This document shows positions 44,267-52,872 of a stretch of DNA of 64,000 nt, in pieces. The notes under the pieces were generated by a model. The model was not told where the DNA came from. It searched no databases and was given only the letters and a program-made list of their open reading frames with translations. Numbering within the stretch: the first letter of the stretch is position 1; the number at the start of each line of letters is the position of its first letter. The position numbers and the translations under genes were made by a program. Source of the stretch: RI-153 sp963752935 (GTDB taxonomy: Bacteria; Chloroflexota; Anaerolineae; Caldilineales; Caldilineaceae); the NCBI GenBank assembly GCA_963752935.1, contig CAVWAL010000024.1:124001-188000 (forward strand), in the 5' to 3' direction.

Positions 44267-45613
44267 CTACCAACGAGGATTGCCCACGTTCACCTCTCCG
44301 GATTGTGGCATCTCTAGAATACCCCCGGCCTGCAGAATGGCCGTTTGCAGCTTGCTCACATCCACATCACGCGGTGACTGCTGAGTGGCAACGGCCATCG
44401 CAGCCGCTGTCCCTGCTGCCTGCCCCATGCCCATCGCCGTGGCCGTGACTCGGCTCGACGCCAGCGCTTCGGACGTGGCCGAGTGACAACGCCCGGCCAC
44501 CAATACGTTGTCCAATGCGCGTGGCAGCAGCGTGCGGAACGGAATGTCATAGGGCGGCGTCCACGGGATCTCGTGGTAGCCCGACGCCCGCGGGGGATGA
44601 CGATCCAGCCGCCAGGCGCCGAGGACGATCACATCGTCGTGGCGGCGGCCCTGCTCCACATCGTCACCGTTTAGGACGTAATCGCCCAGGATGCGCCGTG
44701 ATTCGCGTGCGCCCGCCGTCGGACCACTGGTCATAAAGTAGGATTCGGCAAACTCGGGCAGTTCCGCCTTCCACAGATTGAACATGGTCCAGGCGTCTTT
44801 GCGGCCCTGGATTTCGGCTTGTGTCCAGTCCTCGGGGTCAGTGCTATCGCCGGGGAAACGGGTGGCGTTGAAGTAGACATCACGCCCAGAAAATGTGGCC
44901 GGGTAAGGGCCGCCATAGAGGCCGATCTCGCCCCGTTCCTGCGCGGCCTGAAGCACGGCGGCACAGCGGCGGCGTAGCTCGAAGCTGGGGTGTAGATAGG
45001 CCAGGCGGAAGTGCAGGCTCATGGGCTGCAACGGCTCGGCCTTCTCATAGGACGCGCCTGCCCAGGCCGCTACATCGCCGTCGCCGGTGCAGTCGATGAC
45101 AACCTTGGGTTGAATCGCTACCAGCCCCGCTTTGTTGCTGACCAACACCGTCTGCACGCGGCCGTCCTGGGCAACTACATCGGTGACCTGTGTGTGATAG
45201 AGGATGTGTACGCCGGCTTCGCTGAGAATGTCATCGGCGGCGCGTTTGAAGCGTTCGGGGTCGCAGCGAGGGATGACGCGCTCGGGGTGCATCTCGACGA
45301 AGGAGAGATCGCCGTTGACGTTGTAGCGCAGGTGTGTCCCCTGCCCTGGTTCGATGACGCCCATCCGTTCCAGCATCTCGAAGACGATGCCACCCACCAC
45401 CGGTGCGCCACTGCGTTCGTCCACAAAACCGTCAAAGGCAGAGCCAATGATGGCGGTGAAGAAGCCCCCCGCAAAGCCCAATCGCTCGATCACCATGGTT
45501 TTGGCTCCGCTGCGCGCCGCTGCCACCGCTGCGCCAATCCCGGCCAGCCCTGCGCCGCAGACCAGCACGTCCGGCGTGGCGATGATGGGGATCTGTTTTG
45601 AGTAGGTGAACAT
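44267..45613 (-). CDS. FAD-dependent oxidoreductase
   Basis: A 448-residue flavoprotein of the FAD_oxidored type. The dinucleotide-binding motif VLVCGAGLAGIGAAVAAARSGAKTMVIER is at residues 16-44, and VVIDCTGDGDVAAWAG in the middle is typical. The C-terminal FAD motif reads ARALDNVLVAGRCHSATSEALASSRVTATAMGMGQAAG. Many such proteins act on cyclic substrates or in sugar/aromatic degradation; the substrate is unknown. No partner genes. Confidence 0.87.
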   Translation of the reverse strand: MFTYSKQIPIIATPDVLVCGAGLAGIGAAVAAARSGAKTMVIERLGFAGGFFTAIIGSAFDGFVDERSGAPVVGGIVFEMLERMGVIEPGQGTHLRYNVNGDLSFVEMHPERVIPRCDPERFKRAADDILSEAGVHILYHTQVTDVVAQDGRVQTVLVSNKAGLVAIQPKVVIDCTGDGDVAAWAGASYEKAEPLQPMSLHFRLAYLHPSFELRRRCAAVLQAAQERGEIGLYGGPYPATFSGRDVYFNATRFPGDSTDPEDWTQAEIQGRKDAWTMFNLWKAELPEFAESYFMTSGPTAGARESRRILGDYVLNGDDVEQGRRHDDVIVLGAWRLDRHPPRASGYHEIPWTPPYDIPFRTLLPRALDNVLVAGRCHSATSEALASSRVTATAMGMGQAAGTAAAMAVATQQSPRDVDVSKLQTAILQAGGILEMPQSGEVNVGNPRW

Positions 45614-45651
45614 GACAGTCTCTCCTTGTGAGAGTAGATGAAGGGATGCAG

Positions 45652-45694
45652 GGATGATGGGATGACGGTCTCGGTCATCATCTTCCCATCATCC
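45652..45694. repeat. Inverted repeat between two minus-strand genes
   Basis: GGATGATGGGA (45652-45662) and TCCCATCATCC (45684-45694) are perfectly complementary; an inner TGAC/GTCA extends the stem. T-rich sequence follows on the plus strand only. In the 166-bp gap before the FAD oxidoreductase, it may be a terminator for the upstream minus-strand transcript or a repeat. Confidence 0.6.
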
Positions 45695-45779
45695 CATCTT
45701 TTTCTTTGATACGGTATTGTCGATGATCTCACGCTTCTTGACAACCGACCAGAGGAAACCCGTGAACTGTCAATCCAGC

Positions 45780-46553
45780 CTAATCACCGTTGGATGGCAA
45801 CGGTTGCTTCTCTTGCGACTGCTGTCCTGCTCGCGGCAGAGGCAGGAGCATGGGCGTTGTCCGTTGATAGGTGCGGTAAGTGTCGCCAAAGCGGCGCTCC
45901 AGATCTCGCTCTTCAAAGTAGATGCCGATCACGATGTAGGCGGTCATACCCACGGCAAAGAAGAGGTGCCCCAGCGTCATCTGTGGCGTGGCCCACAACA
46001 ACGTGGTTGTGCCCAAATGGAGCGGGTGACGCACCAACCGGTATAGCAGCGGCGTGCCGAAGTGGATGGGCGCCGGCTTCGTCTGCCGCAGGTTGAGATA
46101 GACCTGCTGCAGGCCGAAGAGTTCGAAGTGGTTGATCAGGAACGAGGAGAGCAGGATCAGCCCAACGCCCACTCCCATCAGCGCCCATAGCAGCGTGCGC
46201 CCTAGCGGGTGCTCCACCTGCCATAAAACCTGTGGCAAGGGCTGCCACAACCAGTAAGTCAAGATCAACACGAGGCTGCTGGCCAGGACGTACGTGCTGC
46301 GTTCGGCAGACTTGGGCACAAAGTGCGTCAACCAGCGTTTGAATCCCTGTCGGGCCATGACGGAATGCTGCAGCCCAAACAACAGAATCAGCCCCAGGTT
46401 GATCAACGTGGTTTGCACGACGGCGCCACTTTCGCCGCTGTCGATACTCTTCGGCACCAGCCAGTTGGCCAGAAACCCGATCAAGTAGAGAAAGCAGACG
46501 AAGAAGAGCAGGTAACTAACCACGCCATAGGTAAAGATAATCACCCGTTTCAT
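45780..46553 (-). CDS. MddA-like / NnrU-family membrane methyltransferase
   Basis: 257 residues from ATG 46553 (GGAGGATTCTT upstream). About six helices and the isoprenylcysteine-carboxyl-methyltransferase-type C-terminal end: SSFLINHFELFGLQQVYLNLR, LLYRLVRHPLHLGTTTLLWATPQMTLGHLLF-type core (RHPLHLG, TPQMTLGH) and FEERDLERRFGDTYRTYQRTTPMLLP. The closest described relatives are MddA enzymes that methylate methanethiol to dimethyl sulfide using AdoMet. Function as MddA is inferred from motifs. It overlaps the alpha/beta hydrolase by 38 bp. Confidence 0.78.
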   Translation of the reverse strand: MKRVIIFTYGVVSYLLFFVCFLYLIGFLANWLVPKSIDSGESGAVVQTTLINLGLILLFGLQHSVMARQGFKRWLTHFVPKSAERSTYVLASSLVLILTYWLWQPLPQVLWQVEHPLGRTLLWALMGVGVGLILLSSFLINHFELFGLQQVYLNLRQTKPAPIHFGTPLLYRLVRHPLHLGTTTLLWATPQMTLGHLFFAVGMTAYIVIGIYFEERDLERRFGDTYRTYQRTTPMLLPLPRAGQQSQEKQPLPSNGD

Positions 46554-47334
46554 AAGAATCCTCCTGTTCAATGGTTTGTGAATTGGCTGCCGTGGACGCC
46601 TGGGCCAGGAAGCTCAGGACGTGTGGCAACACCCGTGCGCTGTCAATGATGGTTTGAATGTGATTGTGGCCCGGCACAGAGAAAAAGTCTGCGTTTGGGA
46701 GGGTCTCGCTGCTGCGCTTCACATCGTCGTGCAGAGGATCGGCGTCGCCGGCAAAGAGCAGACAGGGCATCTCCATGGCGGGCAGCAGATCGGAGATATC
46801 CGGTCGATCATGCGCCACCGCCGCACGCAAGGACGCAACATCGTTGGCGACAAAGCGGTCGATGTCCAAAGGCAGCGGATCTGCCAGGTTGCGCAGGGTC
46901 TCCGTCCAGGAACCGATGCCGTCTTGGAGGGCCTTGCGATAGAAGGCCATGCTCTGCCCAAAGGGATGGTTCCCGCCCAAAATCAGGGAGCGGATACGCT
47001 TGGGCGCCTGCTTTGCAAGGCCAAAGCCAATCCAACCACCCAGCGAGTAGCCAAAGTAGTGAGCCCGGTCGATCTGCAGCAGATCCAGCACGGCGATGAC
47101 GTCGCTTGCTCTCTGCGCCTGGCTGTGGGCGTCCGGAGCAGTGGGTTTGTCGCTGGCTCCGTGGCCACGCCCATCGATCAGGATCAGCAGATAGTGCTCT
47201 CGTAGCGCCTGCCGATAGCCATATTCCTCCCAACTTACCAGGCTATCGCTGAACCCATGCTGAAGGACCAATGGGGGACCGTCGCCATCTAGCTCAAAGT
47301 AGATGTGAACATCGTCATGAGAAACGTAGGGCAT
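46516..47334 (-). CDS. Alpha/beta-hydrolase fold protein
   Basis: 272 residues from ATG 47334 behind AGGAGG. Oxyanion region LQHGFSDSLVSW, nucleophile elbow FGYSLGGWIG (Ser near 98), LLFAGDADPLHDD with the acid Asp, and the catalytic His in FFSVPGHNHIQT. A lipase/esterase or similar hydrolase. Its 3' end overlaps the methyltransferase start by 38 bp, so the two are translationally linked. Confidence 0.88.
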   Translation of the reverse strand: MPYVSHDDVHIYFELDGDGPPLVLQHGFSDSLVSWEEYGYRQALREHYLLILIDGRGHGASDKPTAPDAHSQAQRASDVIAVLDLLQIDRAHYFGYSLGGWIGFGLAKQAPKRIRSLILGGNHPFGQSMAFYRKALQDGIGSWTETLRNLADPLPLDIDRFVANDVASLRAAVAHDRPDISDLLPAMEMPCLLFAGDADPLHDDVKRSSETLPNADFFSVPGHNHIQTIIDSARVLPHVLSFLAQASTAANSQTIEQEDSYETGDYLYLWRG

Positions 47335-47617
47335 TCTGTTTCCTCCTAACCCGGGTTGCCTCGTCGGCACAGTCTGGCTATCCCTTCGACTGCATTGCCG
47401 GGAGAGCAACGGAAATTTGTCGCTGCCGCAGCGGTGGACGATTCATCGTCCTCTATCGATGCGGCGTTAGGAGCACTATAGCGAGGCGGGCGTCTTGGTT
47501 ACGTCTAAATCAGCGTCTAATTGGGCGTCACAATCGGCATTTCCGCCCCGAACGCACATTTCGCTGTGATACACTACTCAGGTATCCATCCACTTATCCA
47601 TTTAGAATGAGGTCTCT

Positions 47618-48436
47618 ATGGCAGCTTCAAACGTGTTGAAGGTACACATTACCGGTGTCTACGGGCTGATCGGCAATCTCGTCTACCGTCACCTTCAGGC
47701 CCAGCCCGATCGCTATGACGTCTATGGCAGCGGCCGACGCATCATGAGTTCGAGCCGGGCGGATGCCGAAAGCATCCTGCGTCTGCCCGACGATCATTTT
47801 ATGATCGCTGATCTGGCCGACGCCGACGCGGTGGCGCGGGCTATTGACGGAATGGACGCCGTACTGCACATTGGTGCGGTCCCCAATCCCGATGCGTCTT
47901 TTCAAGATGTGCTGGACAGCAACATTCGGGGCACACATCACGTGCTAGAGGCTTGCCGTCAGTCGGGGGTGAAGCGCATGGTCTATGCCAGCTCTATCAT
48001 GACTTCCTGGGGCTACTATGTTTACGAGGAACCCTACCGCTCGATCCGTCTGGGCGATCTTGAATCTGTTCCCGATCCCATTCCCGTCATCACCCATCGG
48101 GACCCGGTGCGCCCGACTGAGCCTTACTCGGCCAGCAAGGTGTGGGCCGAAGCATACTGTCGCACCTACGTAGATGCCCACGGCATGTCGATTGTCTGCC
48201 TGCGCATCGGCGGCGTGAACAAAGAGAACGCCGCCGCCAGACCGGGGTCACAGGCGGTGTGGTGTAGCCATCGCGATGTAGTAAACATCACCGAGCGGGC
48301 GCTGATTGCCACCGAAAACCCGATCTACGACATCTGCTACGCCGTGTCGGACAATCGCTATCGCTGGGTCGATATGGCGCATACGGAGCAAGTGCTGGGC
48401 TACGCACCCCAGGATCGCGCCGAAGAGAGTGTTTGA
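47618..48436 (+). CDS. NAD-dependent epimerase/dehydratase
   Basis: 272 residues. An extended SDR with VHITGVYGLIGNLVYRHL at the N-terminus, MDAVLHIGAVPNPDASFQDVL, the Ser-containing MVYASSIMTSWGYYV and a catalytic YxxxK in TEPYSASKVWAEAYCRTY. It is related to the protein at 26799-27647. Uronate or nucleotide-sugar substrate is possible but not fixed. It is divergent from the hydrolase, with 283 bp between. Confidence 0.85.
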   Translation: MAASNVLKVHITGVYGLIGNLVYRHLQAQPDRYDVYGSGRRIMSSSRADAESILRLPDDHFMIADLADADAVARAIDGMDAVLHIGAVPNPDASFQDVLDSNIRGTHHVLEACRQSGVKRMVYASSIMTSWGYYVYEEPYRSIRLGDLESVPDPIPVITHRDPVRPTEPYSASKVWAEAYCRTYVDAHGMSIVCLRIGGVNKENAAARPGSQAVWCSHRDVVNITERALIATENPIYDICYAVSDNRYRWVDMAHTEQVLGYAPQDRAEESV

Positions 48437-48488
48437 TGGATTGTGATGCGGTTGGCTCGGTGAGGGTACGCCGGTTCGTGTGCCTACG

Positions 48489-48564
48489 CCCTTCAGCCCG
48501 ATAACCTGAAGGGTTAGCTGCGTGGGCCAGTGCGTAGTGGGGATGGCTTCACACTACGCACTGG
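48489..48564. terminator. Two tandem hairpins between the epimerase and the surface-protein gene
   Basis: CCCTTCAG/CTGAAGGG (48489-48513) and CCAGTGCGTAGTG/CACTACGCACTGG (48527-48564) are perfect stems of 8 and 13 bp. They separate convergent genes, so they may be a bidirectional terminator, though T runs are poor. Confidence 0.6.
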
Positions 48565-48670
48565 CAAGTGAGGATCTACTTCATCGGGTAAAGGTTGACT
48601 GCGCGTTGCGGAGGATCGCGCATGGAGCAGCCCGACTTTCCAGGTACTTGTTGAGTCCATACCGTGCGCA

Positions 48671-50557
48671 TTATTGGTCTTGGAAGAGCGTTCCCGCCCG
48701 CCAGTCAAACGTACTCAAAGATGTATGCAAACTCCCACCGCTGACAACAGATTTCGAGCCAGCAGCGACGTTTTCCGACCCGCCGCTCACCACAGCCCGG
48801 GGACCGCTGGCCCGGTTGCTAAATCCGCCCCCGACGAATCCCCAGTCTCCACTGGCTGTGTTGCTGTCCCCACCAGCGACCGAGCCGTAGCTTCCAGAGG
48901 CCAAATTCTGGTTTCCACCGCTGACCGAAGTAGAGCTTCCGTTGGCCGTGTTCTTGGCGCCGCCGCTTATAGAAGCATAGTTTCCGCTGGCTATGTTCTG
49001 AAAACCGCCGCTAATGGACGATTGGATGCCACTGGCCGTGTTGAATGGACCGCCGCTCACGGAAGCTTTATCGCCGCTGGCTTTGTTCTGAAAACCGCCG
49101 CTGACAGAAGCGTAATCGCCAATGGCTTGATTTTGGCTCCCACCGCTAACCGAAGCAGATGGGCCACCGGCAAAGTTTTGGTTGCCGCCGCTAATCGAAG
49201 CGTAATCGCCACTGGCTGTGCTCAGATGACCACCACTGACCGAAGAAGACTGGCCGCTGGCAAAGTTTTCGCTGCCGCCGCTGATCGAAGCGTAGTAGAC
49301 ACCATCAGCCGTGTTTCGCTCACCGCCGCTGACGGAAGCATAGCCACCGCTGGCTGTATTGCGCGCACCACCGCTGGCCGAGGACTGTGGGCCACTGGCC
49401 ACGTTCTGATACCCGCCGCTGACAGAGGACAAGCCACCGCTGGCTCTATTCTGGCCGCCGCCGCTGATCGACGAATACTCTCCACTGGCAATGTTATCCA
49501 GCCCGCCGCTCACCGAAACAAAGGTGCCACTGATGGTGTTGCGTTCTCCCACCACAATGCCGCCGTAGCCAATGTAGTTGTTCTCTCTGCCCACGGCCAA
49601 TACGTGAGATCCGCTGCGATCATCGCCGCCAAATTCCCGTGTCTCGTTGTAGCCAATAATGACGTTGCCCAGACCGTTGCTGGTTTCCGTGTTGTTGAGT
49701 CCGTTGACCACGTGCAGGTTGGCCCCGCTGATCGTCAGGTCGTTGCCTGATCGCGAGAGGTGAACGAGCAACGTTTCCAGGGCGGCGATGCGTGTTTCTA
49801 GCGCAGCATTCGGGTCATCTGCACATACCCAGTCGCTGCCGTCCCATCTGGCAATCTGATCGGTGGCGCAATCCGTACGAAACCCAATTCCCTGTGCCCC
49901 CGTATCGCCTTTGAGGCCCTGCGCACCGTTCACTCCCTGTGCTCCCGTATCGCCTTTGAGTCCTTGCGCACCGGTGGCTCCCTGTGCCCCCGTATCGCCT
50001 TTGGGTCCTTGTACTCCGGTGGCTCCCTGCGCGCCCGTGTCGCCTTTGAGGCCCTGGGCACCGGTTGCCCCTTGCGCTCCCGTATCCCCTTTGGGGCCCG
50101 GATTCCCGCTCAATGCGTAGAGCGCATAGGGTACCGCCGTGATGGGCTGACGCGGCAGTAGCGTGCCAAAGCTGCCTGCGCCGGCCGGGCAACGTACCGC
50201 GATCTCCAGCCAGCGCGTATCGCCTGCAAATGCGCTGGTACCGAATTGCCCTGCGTCGTTCAACAAGACGCCGAACTGTCCACCTACCAACGCCACGCCG
50301 TTCAGCGCCTGCATGCCGCCAATTTGAGTGCCGCCGGCCGGGGTACCCCACAGTGAAAATTGAAAATCGCAATTGTCCGTCACCAACCCTTGAGCATTCT
50401 GCAACTCTCCTTGATAGGTGAATGCGGCAGACACAGGCCCCTCTTCGGCAAACGAGATATCCTGTGCTTCTACGTCGTTACTTCTGCTAAACAGGCTGAT
50501 CAGCATGATCAAACAGGAAACGGCAGTCAGAACCAGGGAGTGTTTTGCTTTACGCAT
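48671..50557 (-). CDS. Exported collagen-like protein with YadA-type head repeats
   Basis: 628 residues. A signal peptide (1 to about 31: LVLTAVSCLIMLISLFS), then a globular domain to about 150. Residues 151-225 are 25 perfect G-X-Y triplets (GPKGDTGAQ units), a collagen triple-helix region. A short heptad stretch AALETRIAALETLLVHL (251-267) follows. From about 320 to 615 come many 14-residue units of the YadA/Hep_Hag left-handed beta-roll type (SVSGGxxNxASG). The C-terminus is short; there is no YadA beta-barrel anchor, consistent with a monoderm. It should form a trimer at the cell surface. DNA repeats mirror the protein repeats. Confidence 0.9.
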   Translation of the reverse strand: MRKAKHSLVLTAVSCLIMLISLFSRSNDVEAQDISFAEEGPVSAAFTYQGELQNAQGLVTDNCDFQFSLWGTPAGGTQIGGMQALNGVALVGGQFGVLLNDAGQFGTSAFAGDTRWLEIAVRCPAGAGSFGTLLPRQPITAVPYALYALSGNPGPKGDTGAQGATGAQGLKGDTGAQGATGVQGPKGDTGAQGATGAQGLKGDTGAQGVNGAQGLKGDTGAQGIGFRTDCATDQIARWDGSDWVCADDPNAALETRIAALETLLVHLSRSGNDLTISGANLHVVNGLNNTETSNGLGNVIIGYNETREFGGDDRSGSHVLAVGRENNYIGYGGIVVGERNTISGTFVSVSGGLDNIASGEYSSISGGGQNRASGGLSSVSGGYQNVASGPQSSASGGARNTASGGYASVSGGERNTADGVYYASISGGSENFASGQSSSVSGGHLSTASGDYASISGGNQNFAGGPSASVSGGSQNQAIGDYASVSGGFQNKASGDKASVSGGPFNTASGIQSSISGGFQNIASGNYASISGGAKNTANGSSTSVSGGNQNLASGSYGSVAGGDSNTASGDWGFVGGGFSNRASGPRAVVSGGSENVAAGSKSVVSGGSLHTSLSTFDWRAGTLFQDQ

Positions 50558-50620
50558 GAGAGCGAATTCCTTTGTTGGTAACGAAGAAGGTAATGATGCA
50601 GGAAGCGTGATCGAATTATT

Positions 50621-50902
50621 CTAACGATCGACCACGGGCAGGTAGATAAAGAGATCGTCAGGCCGGGCGATGGAATGGCTCGTCCAGTAGCCTGCACTCA
50701 AGCGGTAGGCGCCATCGCTAGAAGTGGCGGTGATCGGTTGCCCGATGCTGCCCCTAAGTGTGTAGCTGCTGCCGGCACTTACTGTACCGCCGCCTGGGAT
50801 CACCTTGCGAGAGATCGAGAGAAGTTCTTGCGCCAGGCCAACAGTGCTAGAAAGCCCGACGATCATCAATGCCATAAAGATCAGAGTTCGCATTCTCAGC
50901 AT
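50621..50902 (-). CDS. Small exported protein with IYLPVVDR C-terminus
   Basis: 93 residues from ATG 50902 behind CAGGAGAAACTG; the frame is open upstream but this start leaves a clean signal peptide (RTLIFMALMIVGLSSTVGLAQ). The mature part has SYTLRGSIGQPITATSSDGAYRLSAGYW, a short beta-repeat seen in exported Chloroflexota proteins, and ends DLFIYLPVVDR. It lies 63 bases upstream of the collagen/YadA gene on the same strand, so they may be one transcript. Function unknown. Confidence 0.7.
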   Translation of the reverse strand: MLRMRTLIFMALMIVGLSSTVGLAQELLSISRKVIPGGGTVSAGSSYTLRGSIGQPITATSSDGAYRLSAGYWTSHSIARPDDLFIYLPVVDR

Positions 50903-51170
50903 CAGTTTCTCCTGAAAGATTGTCGCTCGTGTGACGGCAACTATAGGTTGCCCCTGATAGGGTAGGGGTATGCCCGTTAAGCGCGTACCGATGCGCTTGC
51001 TGTGCCACAATTTGTTGTGAATCGGTGCTTGTGTATAACACAGAAGGTTGCAGCGGCCAAATCGTGTAAGGAATACTGGGTGTTCTCCTGGCCGGCGCAT
51101 CGCACCTCTATAGTCATGTTGCCGAAGGTTATTTGCCACACAAAGTGCTTCTCAGTCGTGACAACCTGCC

Positions 51171-51212
51171 AAATAAAACAGCGGAGCGGGAAGACATGCT
51201 TCCCGCCCCGCT
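51171..51212 (-). terminator. Terminator after htrA
   Basis: AGCGGAGCGGGAAG (51180-51193) pairs with CTTCCCGCCCCGCT (51199-51212) apart from one mismatch; loop ACATG. On the minus strand the stem is followed by GTTTTATTT. Confidence 0.85.
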
Positions 51213-51285
51213 ATTTGTGCTGTTTCTACTCTGTTCAGCGTTGCACTTGAATGGTTACCTGGACAGCGAGATCATCGCATCCATC

Positions 51286-52443
51286 TTAGCGCGGACGTTC
51301 GCCCACGGTTAACGTGATGACCTGTTCCTCGCCGTCGCGATAGACACGCAGTTGCACATCCTGCCCCGGCTCGGTGGACGTGATCAGATAGCCGATCAGG
51401 TCCTCGAAACTGCGCACGTCGACATCGTCAATGCCGACGATGATATCTCCCTCTTGAATGCCTGCACGCCGCGCCGGTGTGCCGGCAATCTGCGAAACGA
51501 AGACCCCCAGCAAGCCTTCGGGCAATTCGCGCTCTTGGGCAATGGTCGGCGAAATGGTGGTGCCGGCAATGCCCAGATACGGATAGCTGAAGTAGCCCTG
51601 TTCGATCATGGCCGGTACGACCCGATTCACGACACTGATTGGAATCGCAAAGCCGACACCCGAGTTAGCCCGCACTTCGGAGCGAATGGCGAAGTTCACG
51701 CCGATCACCTCTCCGTTGAGGTTCAACAGGGGGCCGCCCGAGTTGCCCGGGTTGATGGCGGCATCGGTCTGGATTACTTCGGGCAGCGAGTAAAACGCTC
51801 CGTTTTGGGTGGCCGAACCCACCGAGAAACTGCGTCCAACCGCGCTGATGATGCCGCGGGTCATGGTTCCGCTCAGCCCGAAGGGGCTGCCAAACGCCAG
51901 CGACGTGTAGCCAACCGGCGGCACTTCCTCGGCTCGTGGCAGCGGACGCAGATCGAGGTCGGCCGGCGCCGTCACCTGAATCACCGCCAGATCGGCCTGC
52001 GGATCGGCGGCGACCAGTTCGGCGTTGGCCCATTCGCCATTCGAGAAGTAGACGAGGATCGAGGTGGCGTCCTCGACGACGTGGTTGTTGGTGACAATAT
52101 GACCCTCTTCATCCCAGACCCAACCGCTGCCCTGCCCTTCGGCGGGGATGTCGCTCTGGCCGAAGCCGTTGCTGGCCGTGGTTAGCGTCGTCACCTGGAT
52201 ATTGACTACTGACGGCGAAATGTCACGATAGAGTTGCGCCAGCACTTCCTGCGTCGGCTCGATCTGCGTCGACGGCTGCGAAAGGCTGATCGGCTGTACA
52301 CTGTTGTTGCTAGATATCGTTTCAATGGCCGCCGTTTCTCGTGCCGGCGTCCACGTGATATTGCCCACAGCGAGAACAACAACCGCCACAAGTGCGCTTA
52401 ACAGTACAATAGATAGAATAACCCGCTTAACTGCATTGCCCAT
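51286..52443 (-). CDS. HtrA/DegP-type membrane-anchored serine protease
   Basis: 385 residues. One N-terminal helix (ILSIVLLSALVAVVVLAV) anchors it. The trypsin-like domain has the catalytic triad: His in HIVTNNHVVED, Asp in DLAVIQV and Ser in GNSGGPLLN. A PDZ domain (GLLGVFVSQIAGTPARRAGIQEGDIIVGIDDVDV) closes the protein. It degrades or refolds damaged proteins outside the membrane. Single gene with its own terminator. Confidence 0.95.
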   Translation of the reverse strand: MGNAVKRVILSIVLLSALVAVVVLAVGNITWTPARETAAIETISSNNSVQPISLSQPSTQIEPTQEVLAQLYRDISPSVVNIQVTTLTTASNGFGQSDIPAEGQGSGWVWDEEGHIVTNNHVVEDATSILVYFSNGEWANAELVAADPQADLAVIQVTAPADLDLRPLPRAEEVPPVGYTSLAFGSPFGLSGTMTRGIISAVGRSFSVGSATQNGAFYSLPEVIQTDAAINPGNSGGPLLNLNGEVIGVNFAIRSEVRANSGVGFAIPISVVNRVVPAMIEQGYFSYPYLGIAGTTISPTIAQERELPEGLLGVFVSQIAGTPARRAGIQEGDIIVGIDDVDVRSFEDLIGYLITSTEPGQDVQLRVYRDGEEQVITLTVGERPR

Positions 52444-52872
52444 TTCAGGACACTCCTTCTAGTTGATGAATCAAGTAAGACGATTATCTGCTGATTGCAT
52501 TGATTTTACTGTGAAATCAAGCACAGTGTCTTAGGCAACTATGAGGAGTTGGTTAACATTGCTTAACGTTGGAGGAGATGGGCGCAGGGCATCGGCGTTA
52601 AGATAAGCGCCGTTCGAGCAAGTGCCGGCGATCTATCACCAATGGGGCCGGGGGGAGGCGGTATCGTCAGCCACATGGGAGCGGGCCGACCGCTGCGGTC
52701 GGCTGGACTGCGACGCTGCCATTGCCCAGCGGTTGAAACCGCCGGCTAGAATGGGAAACCGGCTCAAGCCGGTTTTGCACACCGGGATTTGTCCCGTTTC
52801 CTGTCGTAGCCGGTCCGCACCACCTGCGGGAATAGCCACAGAGAACACAAAGAACTGATCCGGCCACCCATC
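52444..52872. other. Intergenic region with four GC hairpins; no gene seen
   Basis: 429 bases between htrA and hypE. The half near htrA has A/T-rich sequence where its promoter should lie, with a GTTAAC-type dyad at 52552-52567. From 52685 to 52796 are four consecutive hairpins, annotated next. 52829-52856 shares the pattern GGAAT-CCACA-AGAAC with the element at 58271-58295. Confidence 0.6.
52685..52796. repeat. Cluster of four GC-rich hairpins
   Basis: Perfect short inverted repeats: GCCGACCG/CGGTCGGC (52685-52703), GCGGTT/AACCGC (52729-52742), AAACCGGCT/AGCCGGTTT (52756-52775) and CGGGA/TCCCG (52783-52796). They are evenly packed over 112 bp with no open frame in support. They may be a dispersed genomic repeat family. 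Confidence 0.8.

Noticed and set aside
48700..49530. Regular 42-45 bp repeats resembling a CRISPR array
   Set aside because: The repeats are imperfect, in frame, and encode YadA-type head units; there are no constant repeats with unique spacers and no cas genes.
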